A stretch of 23,774 nt of DNA, taken from NCBI GenBank assembly GCA_013054445.1, contig JAAMPI010000881.1:1-23774 (forward strand), read 5' to 3'. Shown one piece after another: positions 17,543-23,774 of the stretch. Made by a program: the position numbers and the translations under genes. Under the pieces are notes generated by a model. That model saw only the letters and a list, made by a program, of their open reading frames with translations, did not search any database and was not told the DNA's origin. Source of the stretch: Cudoniella acicularis (Eukaryota; Ascomycota; Leotiomycetes; Helotiales; Helotiaceae). Position 1 is the stretch's first letter, and every line of letters begins with the position of its first letter.

Positions 17543-18917
17543 TCACTTCCCCTGCTCCGCCTTCTTAGCCATAATCATATTATATCCCTTCCTTATCTTC
17601 CCCGCTCTCTCCTCGCTTCCGGTGGCGCTAAAATGCCCCTCGAGACCATGCATCGTCTTCGCCGCGCTCTGCTCCGCCCGCTCAAGCATCGATTTCTCAT
17701 ACTGCTCAATCGCTAACGCGATGTTCTTGCTATCACTGACAAACTTCGCAACCATGCTATCCTTCCTCGCCACAATGGCTTTCGCTAGATCCAGCGCATC
17801 AGCCATCGCAACATTGACGCCCACGCCGGCAAAGGGAGTCATCAAGTGTGCCGCATCGCCGAGAAGAGTAACGCCGGGACGACTCTCCCATTTCACGCCG
17901 ACGGGCATCATCCAGCACTGGCGCGGGATAAGCTCATCGGTGCTCTCGAGTATAACGCGCCTGAGATCTTCGCTGCAGTCGTTGAAATATTCTTTGACGA
18001 GGCGCTCCCGCGCATCTGGGGCGGTCCAGTCGATTCCGCAGTCGTTGACCCAAGTTTCTGGCTTGCGGACAGCGGCATATGCGCGGATGGCGCCTGATCC
18101 TTGACGTTGGCACATGATTGCTCGACCTTCGTCGAACATGAACAAGCTTCCCTGCCCAACATATTTTGATAACCATGGGTTCTTCTTGTCAACATCCAAT
18201 GACCAGAGTTCGATGGCTGTGATGCTCGAATAGAAGGGTTTTTCAGTGGTGAGTAGAGGGCGGATCTTCGACCAGGCCCCGTCAGCGCCGACGAGGAGGT
18301 CGATGCCCATTTCCATACTGCCATCCGCGAACGAGATGTTGAATTTCCCTTTGGTCTTTTCGTCTTCAGCTACGCCGAGAACTTTCTTGCCCCATTTGAT
18401 GGTGTCTGGAAGGAGAGAGTCGATCAACATGTCTCGAAGAACTACTCGGTCGATTTCAGGTCGTTCCTGCTTGCCTTCTTCAACTGGTCGCCAAGGCGGC
18501 AAGACATTGTCGTCCCAGAGAATATTTCCGTCGAACTTGGCGATTTTGCTGGCCTCTCCTTCGGGGCGAGAATGTTTATGGAATTCGGAGAGGAGTCCGG
18601 CTTCTTTGAGGGCTAGTTGGCCGGCTCGAGGGTGGAGGTCTAGGGTGCCGCCTTGGTTGCGGTTGTTGCGTGAGGATTCGGCTTCGTAGATGGTGCAGGG
18701 GATGGAGCTTTGTTGAAGGAGGCGCGCAAGTGTCTGAATAATTAATTAGTATAGATTTTCATAGATGGATGAAAAGTTAAGGAGCCGGTTTCAAGAAGAA
18801 AAAAACATTCGAGAAATATTTCAGAAGCATGATTCCAAAAACTGTAAAGTGGAAGATGAATGTACGTACCAAACCGGCAGGACCGGCACCAATGATTGCG
18901 ATTTTTGGGCCAGGCAT
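17543..18917 (-). CDS. FAD-dependent monooxygenase, TetX/salicylate-hydroxylase type
   Basis: Two exons, 18917-18870 and 18733-17543, flank an intron at 18734-18869 (donor GTACGT, acceptor TTCAG) and give 412 residues. All three FAD-fold motifs are present: GxGxxG in KIAIIGAGPAGL (residues 5-16), the DG motif in GADGAWSKIRP (about 165-175), and GDAAHLMTPFAGVGVNVAM (from about 308). QGGTLDLHPRAGQLAL after the intron and an ERPEIDRVVLRDML segment are typical of the TetX-like branch of the FAD_binding_3 superfamily. These flavoproteins use NAD(P)H and O2 to hydroxylate aromatic or related small molecules; the substrate cannot be read from the sequence. There is no signal peptide or C-terminal membrane helix, so it is probably cytosolic. 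No biosynthetic partner genes lie next to it. It appears intact. Confidence 0.88.
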
Positions 18918-19841
18918 GATGAATATGTCGGATTGGTGTGTTGGTGTTGAAGTTCTTGCGTAGTAAATTGTGCTTTTGTTGTTGGGTCAGTAGCGTTAAG
19001 GTCTTGCTTCGAAGATTGGAATGAACTGGATTGAATTGGAGTTAAATCAAACTGAAGGAAGGAAGATACCCTCATACTTATAATAACACAGAAGCATAAA
19101 GAACCGCAAATATAAGGTAAGTGCAACCGTGCAACTGATGACGATCCCATTCCCACTCCTACCTTAACTCCTATCACGACCCCCAAGAGTGCCCGCTCCA
19201 CGTAGGCCCCTTCGGTCAGATCCAGGGGCACCGCTCGAAGCGGATTGGCTACTGCGCACCATCTTGCCTTGACTGACAAGTTTGGTATACTTTGTGGTAT
19301 GCGAGGTTATTTTTGCCGAAGGCCGATGAAGGGCGATTGGAGCGCAGTAATACGATCTGGCCAGTTAGATCCTTCTGCTTCCGTCGGAGCGGAAAATAAG
19401 CATCATTGGGGGCGGCGAAGCCGTCTCAGTTGATACCGGATCCGGGACCAGATTAGGCTAGTACCGCGTAGGACTGGATGGGAAACGGGGACGCGGATCG
19501 GGTTTCGCTTTTGCTTAGAGAAAGGCATCGGACATTTTAAGAAAATCCTATCAAGGACGAAATTAGTAGGAAATACTAAGTGCGCAAAAATAGAGCAGCC
19601 TCTGTAACGTCGTGGTGGGGGTACAAGGAGTACTGACAGAGTTTCAGCTGTAGGGACGGGAGCCTTACCAAGGTATTCTAGCTCTTTATTAAGCAAGGCA
19701 AGAACACATAGCCTGGCACTAGATCGGGTTGAGTATAAACTCCTAGTCGCAGAGGAATTCAGAGCAAGAATAAATCTTACAATACATCTCGTGGTTCTTG
19801 CTTGCTCTTGAAGCCACAACCAGATATGAAAAGGGGGCTCC

Positions 19842-19874
19842 AGGTGACATCGACGGAAGTCACCTACTCACGTG
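19842..19874. promoter_or_regulatory. AGGTGAC-N10-GTCACCT inverted repeat plus CACGTG
   Basis: Seven-base perfect inverted arms (19842-19848 and 19859-19865) are separated by 10 bp, about one helical turn, and followed by CACGTG at 19869-19874. The spacing is compatible with binding by a dimeric regulator. TATAAAA elements follow about 75-125 bp further on. The regulatory role is inferred. Confidence 0.3.
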
Positions 19875-20060
19875 ACTGGTATTCTTCTTCTCGAAGGCAC
19901 TTGCCATCCTCCCCTCTATTCCTAGCGTAAAACGTTACAAAGAAGCCTATAAAAATATACGGCCAAGTAACAGAAAGCACCAATTTACATATAAAAGCTC
20001 AGTATTTGCTAGCCATACTGATTCCCGAAAACGTCAACCGGACACTACTACGAAGGAGAA

Positions 20061-20174
20061 ATGAATCGCAAATTCAAACCCCAAGTGCTTTGCAATGACC
20101 TGATTCCATTAACAAGCAATCGAGGTCCCATTTCCCAACTAGTCAAACGCAAACACCAACAAAATGATGGGTGA
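20061..20174 (+). CDS. Possible upstream ORF, 37 codons
   Basis: This is the first ATG after the TATAAAAG at 19990-19997. It opens MNRKFKPQVLCNDL and stops at TGA 20172-20174, 182 bp before the ATG of the next gene. If transcription starts after that TATA, the message of the gene at 20357 would carry this uORF. An intron in the leader could remove it. No protein family is recognised. Confidence 0.2.
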   Translation: MNRKFKPQVLCNDLIPLTSNRGPISQLVKRKHQQNDG

Positions 20175-20356
20175 ATAACAAACACCCTCTTTCGCGTCTT
20201 CTAGAAGGCTATATCAATCACACCCCACTCGCATTCCCATTGATGTCTTTCCGCCTCTACATATTTTCCTCAAAGAAGTCCACTTGGATTTGATTTCTAC
20301 TGCAAAAAGATACCACAGCACCATACAACACAAACCAAAATAAAAATACAACCGAA

Positions 20357-20686
20357 ATGTGCAACCAACTCACCACCCACCACCTCCCCTGCAAACACCA
20401 CACGCGGAACAAGCCCTCCTTCCGCCGCTACCGCTTCAACCTGCAACACCATATCTCTCACATCGTAAAAGAAGTCGGTGACGAATGCACCGAGTGCAAG
20501 CAGAGAAACAGGGAAGGGAGAGAAAGACGCGCGCCATCTCCAGCGCTGTCCGTTTGTGAGGATGCTGATGGCGAGGGGGAGGAGTGTGATAGTGTTGAGA
20601 GGGTACGGAAACTTTGGAAGGGGGGGAAGAGGAAGAAGGCGAAAGGTGTGAATGAAGGAACGGGGAAGGTGGCGCAGGTGGGATAG
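20357..20686 (+). CDS. Small Cys/His-rich protein with MC...C.H...CxxC motif
   Basis: A 109-codon single-exon frame. The N-terminus MCNQLTTHHLPCKHHTRN packs Cys and His in a metal-site-like spacing, and VGDECTECKQRNREGRERR adds a CxxC pair near residues 44-47. The rest is charged, acidic then Lys/Gly-rich, and likely disordered. Short fungal proteins of this layout occur widely as unnamed hypothetical proteins; zinc binding is inferred from spacing only. The ATG at 20357 follows a CAACCGAA leader rich in A and C, a good fungal start context. The minus-strand frame over the same bases (20458-20856) is hydrophobic only because it is antisense to the Lys/Glu-rich tail. Confidence 0.55.
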   Translation: MCNQLTTHHLPCKHHTRNKPSFRRYRFNLQHHISHIVKEVGDECTECKQRNREGRERRAPSPALSVCEDADGEGEECDSVERVRKLWKGGKRKKAKGVNEGTGKVAQVG

Positions 20687-21020
20687 GTGGTTGACGCTAT
20701 CAGACTAAGATCTAGACATGAAGTGCTCCAAGAGAAGTGAAGAAATTTTGACAATATGTGACGAAAGACAATGCAAATCGGGAAATTCAAAAAGTCAGTA
20801 ATGCAGAATAGATATGCCGAGAAAGCAGAAAGAATGCATGGTGAGACGATCTTCAAAGGAACGATGCATTAATTGAGTGAGGTTGATAAGACTCTCGCCC
20901 ACTCGGGTATCAGTCATTATTCGTGGTCCCGTCCCGCTAACATAATGCCTACTGTCATATACCTGTCCGCCATCTTACCAAATCCAACTTCCTCTCCAAG
21001 TCCAAAGGGGTATTTAATAT
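20687..21020. other. Convergent 3' region
   Basis: 3' flanks of the Cys/His gene (+) and the acyltransferase gene (-). No gene, repeat or RNA is visible. Confidence 0.5.
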
Positions 21021-22420
21021 CTATCTCCAGAGTGACGACCATGCCTTCGCCAGTAAATTCGCTACCAAGCCAAAAGTTGCTAGCACCACGAAAATATTTC
21101 CAACTTCCCACCAATGCTTGAGCTTCACTTCTGTCTCGATAAAGCTCTCTTTTAATGCACCGTTTGTGACTAATCCATTTGTAGCGGCTTTGCTTCCTGG
21201 GAAACGACCAGTTGTCAAGTATTGCTCTATGAAGGCGTCCTTCTCGTACCATCGCTCTCGTAACCACAGGTCGAAAGTATCATGATCATCGAGTGGGATG
21301 TCTTTGATAGCGAATTTTCGCCAGTACATGTTGACTGATGGCGGCGGCCGACCTTGTAGATACATGGAACGGAGTGTGAATAGATCTTGGCCAAACTGCC
21401 CCCTCCTGTTTCTTTGGTAAGCCTTTTGCAAGCAAGCTATCGCAGGAAAATCACTTACGGCACACCCTCATATGCTAAGGTACAGTCATAAACATAATCC
21501 ACAGTGTCCTTCAACTCATTCAAGCAAAAGAAGGATCCTGTGCTTCTGGGAAGAAGTGTATGTTCCATGTCCTTGATTCCAACTTTCTCAGCCCATTTTG
21601 CACTCTTTATTCTTCCATTGTCGCTGGCATTTGTTCCTTCTGGAAATAATAAAAGCCACATTGGATCAAGTCCCGAAGATCCCGACAATGGTCCAGCGTG
21701 CACCTCCTTTAATTTCCTTAAACGATACGCCAGTCGAGGCTGATCCATCGCCCATTTTCTGGACATAAAAATGAAGCCATAGAATCTCATGCCCCAACCG
21801 ATTATCGGAATATGTTTAAGATTTTCTCTGAGAATGATGAAGATATGGCCATGCATTTGAGGTTGATTCGTATATGATATCCACCACATGTAAAGCCAGT
21901 CGGAATAGAGCTGCGAAAGTCAGTATGAAGAACTGGTAGATAGTTGGTTTATTTACTTGATGGTTCGCAATTAAAACAACTCGATCTGGGAAATGGCATT
22001 CGATTCTCCCATCCGGGGTCTTCTTCAACTCTCCTGCAACCGAAGCATCCCCACTCACTCTCACCAATGTCGGGGCCCACCATTGCGTTAGAGTTGTGAC
22101 TACAATTCCAAAGGATTGCTTCGTTAAAGCGATGTAGGAGTAGTAGAGGTCTCGATTGATCCAGTAAAGAGGTACGCCGAGGACCTGAGTTGCGCATATC
22201 CTAGGGTTGTTAGCAGTTGTCACCGAGGCAAAACAAGCACTTACGAGCAGCAGGCCGAAAAGAAGTATATGATAAAGAGCAACATTCGCACAACCTGTAC
22301 CGCCCCTCCATGTTTAATAGCCCCGCCTGGGTGTTCCTCCGGTGTTCTGGCATCGAGTTCTGTCGCTGTCGCTGCCTCTGCCACAGGCTTTTTCCGCTGC
22401 TTGTGTGTATTGCTATCCAT
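21021..22420 (-). CDS. Lysophospholipid acyltransferase (PlsC family, LCLAT1/Cst26-like)
   Basis: Four exons, 22420-22245, 22200-21957, 21910-21459 and 21405-21021, join in frame (introns of 44, 46 and 53 nt) to give 418 residues. After a hydrophilic N-terminus, a membrane segment spans about residues 44-70 (VRMLLFIIYFFSACCS and onward). The catalytic HX4D box is in ANHQLYSDWLYMWW (His139, Asp144), created by joining exons 2 and 3. The acyl-acceptor motif FPEGTN lies at about 229-234. A C-terminal hydrophobic segment (VGNIFVVLATFGLVANLLA) suggests a second anchor. Relatives include human LCLAT1 and yeast Cst26/Psi1, ER-membrane enzymes that transfer fatty acyl groups to lysophospholipids such as lysophosphatidylinositol or lysocardiolipin. 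The precise acceptor cannot be read here. The gene is intact and divergently arranged with the NAD kinase gene. Confidence 0.92.
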
Positions 22421-22967
22421 AGCTGCAGTCTCGAAAAAGTCAAAGGCCGTCTGTTTCCAGGACGGTGAGAGGCGGGGATGTCTCAGTTAAATAGCGGTCC
22501 TGAAGCTGTTCCTGCTGAGGCAGACTGTCGTGTGCCTCTTTAATGGCCTCGTGGTGGCAGTGAATAGGAAAGGCGTCGCAGCTCCTTGCAGAACCTATAA
22601 TGAAGGCGGAGAGAAGCTAGCAGTGGTGTCAGCTGCCAATAACCATTCCGGACAGCGACTATTCTAGGCTGTGAATGGCGTTGCGTCAGGATTTGGAGTG
22701 CCTGGGCTGGCGTTGTCGGCTTAGACGAGGTCTTATCGATAGGCTTCCAAGCTTGCTGTAAAAATTAACTCCGAGTGCCGGCAGGAAGCTATGTGATGTG
22801 CTACCTTGGCGGCCCAGGGACCGGCGATGACAAGAGCTTGATCCAACAACATTATTGTCATTTTAGACTGGGAATGCCTTCACAAGCTTTCGATTGCTTC
22901 ATTCGCGACAGAGCGGGATTATGAAGATGCGCCACCAACGCCTTTAGACGCCCAATTCTGCCGGCTA
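22421..22967. other. Divergent intergenic region (acyltransferase / NAD kinase)
   Basis: 547 bp between two divergent starts, so it probably holds both promoters. No clear TATA box is seen on either side. The plus frame upstream of ATG 22968 is open back to a TGA near 22837 and contains a coding-like RDYEDAPPTPLDAQFCRL stretch joined directly to the annotated NAD kinase start. The true first exon may therefore extend into this region. Confidence 0.45.
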
Positions 22968-23774
22968 ATGTCGATCAGCATAACTTTTCTCCGAGGTACA
23001 ACGCCATCATTTAGCTGCAATGATCTTGAAGAGCTTGTCTGGGAGACTCGGTGCTGGTTGGAGGAGGCCAAGCCAATGGAGAGGGTTCAGCGCACAGCTG
23101 TGCGGAAGGAGATTCAAGATGTGGAGAACTTGCCGGACAGAATCATCCCGAGATACCAAGGTGCGCGACTTTTATTCCACGGATGAAAGCAAAAACTGAC
23201 CAATTCAGAGAGCAAGACCACTGACTTACTCTCTCTGCAGTGGCCATCACCACCTCGGAACATTCTTCTCATCAAGAAAAACCGCGCTCCCAATGTCACC
23301 GAATCTCTTGTCGAATATGCAAAGCACATCCACTCGAATTATGATAATGTCTCCCTTGTCTTCGAACCCAAAGTCGCTGCTCAACTGCACAAACACTTCC
23401 CATTCCCAATATATACCTCCAGCACTCCCGGTGGGCTCCCTGATAAGGTTGACATGACTACTACGCTTGGGGGAGATGGCACGATCCTACACGCTTCATC
23501 CCTCTTCAGTACCACACTTCACGTGCCCCCAATTCTCTCCTTCAGCATGGGCACGCTTGGGTTTCTAGGAGAATGGAAGTTTGAAGAATACAAGCGTGCG
23601 TTTTCGCGAAGTCTATATGTCAGGAGCTGGAGCTGGATCGCCATTATTTCAAGATCAAAAACATCCCCATGTCCAAACGGAGGTGGACGAGACCGGCGAT
23701 ATCGTTACGGGATGGTCGAGCATAAGGGGGAAATCTATGGGTCCGACACGGAGCTCGAAAGTGCTATTGCGACT
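22968..23774 (+). CDS. POS5: POS5-type NAD(H) kinase, 5' part, frameshifted; runs off the window
   Basis: Exon 1 (22968-23160) and exon 2 (from 23209) flank a 48-nt intron (GTGCGC, AACTGAC branch, TTCAG). The product reads ENLPDRIIPRYQ-ESKTTDLL, then QWPSPPRNILLIKKN and the catalytic GGDGT motif (23469-23483) in TTTLGGDGTILHASSLF, then FSMGTLGFLGEWKFEEYKRA. This is the ATP-NAD kinase fold, closest in outline to fungal mitochondrial Pos5, which phosphorylates NADH/NAD+ to supply NADPH. At TTTT (23601-23604) the homology leaves this frame: reading one base fewer continues as FREVYMSGAGAG and later TGWSSIRGKSMG, as expected for the family. The annotated frame stays open but is non-homologous to the window end. 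It is either a one-base insertion in the genome or a sequencing error. The N-terminus may begin further upstream, since an open coding-like frame precedes the ATG. Confidence 0.8.

Larger units (their letters stand above)
18918..20356. other. Intergenic region between the monooxygenase and the Cys/His gene
   Basis: No supported large gene. The 138-codon minus-strand frame at 19403-19819 is Arg/Leu/Ser-rich with no recognisable motif. A small hairpin CCGCT-CGA-AGCGG lies at 19231-19243. From about 19840 onward promoter-like elements for the gene at 20357 appear: an inverted repeat, an E-box, and TATA elements at 19948-19955 and 19990-19997. Confidence 0.5.

Noticed and set aside
17622..18104. 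Plus-strand ORF of 160 codons
   Set aside because: Antisense to the FAD monooxygenase, whose three cofactor motifs fix the coding strand.
19403..19819. Minus-strand ORF of 138 codons
   Set aside because: Arg/Ser/Leu-rich with no motif, no promoter-like leader and no supporting splice structure; probably chance.
20458..20856. Minus-strand hydrophobic 132-codon ORF resembling a secreted or membrane protein
   Set aside because: Hydrophobicity arises from reading the antisense of the Glu/Lys-rich tail of the 20357 gene and A-rich flank.

Overview
The window looks like chromosomal DNA of a filamentous ascomycete (Pezizomycotina; Leotiomycetes is my guess from remembered protein resemblance, not from any search). 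Evidence: short spliceosomal introns of about 44-136 nt with GTAAGT/GTATGT-type donors, CTAAC/CTGAC-type branch sites and YAG acceptors; pyrimidine-rich 5' leaders; and several protein families known only or mainly from such fungi. No CRISPR array, operon, tRNA, rRNA or intact transposon was seen.

Layout. 0.2-1.6 kb: an unrecognised reading frame that appears split by one frameshift. 1.9-5.7 kb: a stretch of decayed genes. It holds a minus-strand relict of the MGxWGY family with an in-frame stop, a plus-strand relict (3725-4840) with five in-frame stops and two frameshifts, a faint minus-strand Pro/Gln-rich relict, and a small cysteine-rich relict. An AT-rich patch with palindromes, a 14-bp tandem repeat and an ambiguous base lies among them. 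5.9-6.8 kb: an intact DUF7053 gene. 8.0-9.7 kb: an intact six-exon DUF89/ARMT1 damage-control phosphatase. 10.5-12.1 kb (minus): a low-complexity Cys/His N-terminal protein with a length-multiple-of-three intron that could encode a membrane helix. 12.1-14.6 kb: apparently non-coding. 14.6-15.3 kb: a secreted AA8/CDH-type cytochrome domain standing alone. 16.6-17.4 kb: a DUF3632-like gene, probably damaged. 17.5-18.9 kb (minus): a TetX-type FAD monooxygenase. 20.4-20.7 kb: a small Cys/His-rich protein. 21.0-22.4 kb (minus): a lysophospholipid acyltransferase of the LCLAT1/Cst26 type. 23.0 kb to the window end: the 5' part of a POS5-type NAD(H) kinase carrying a one-base frameshift.

Working together: these are mostly unlinked single genes. 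The only clear arrangement is the divergent acyltransferase/NAD kinase pair sharing a 547-bp intergenic region. The main points of interest are the run of relics with stops explainable by C-to-T changes, the frameshifted NAD kinase, the coding-compatible intron, the stand-alone cytochrome, and two separate genes that begin with the same kind of MC...C.H motif. I found no evidence for a new multi-gene system.
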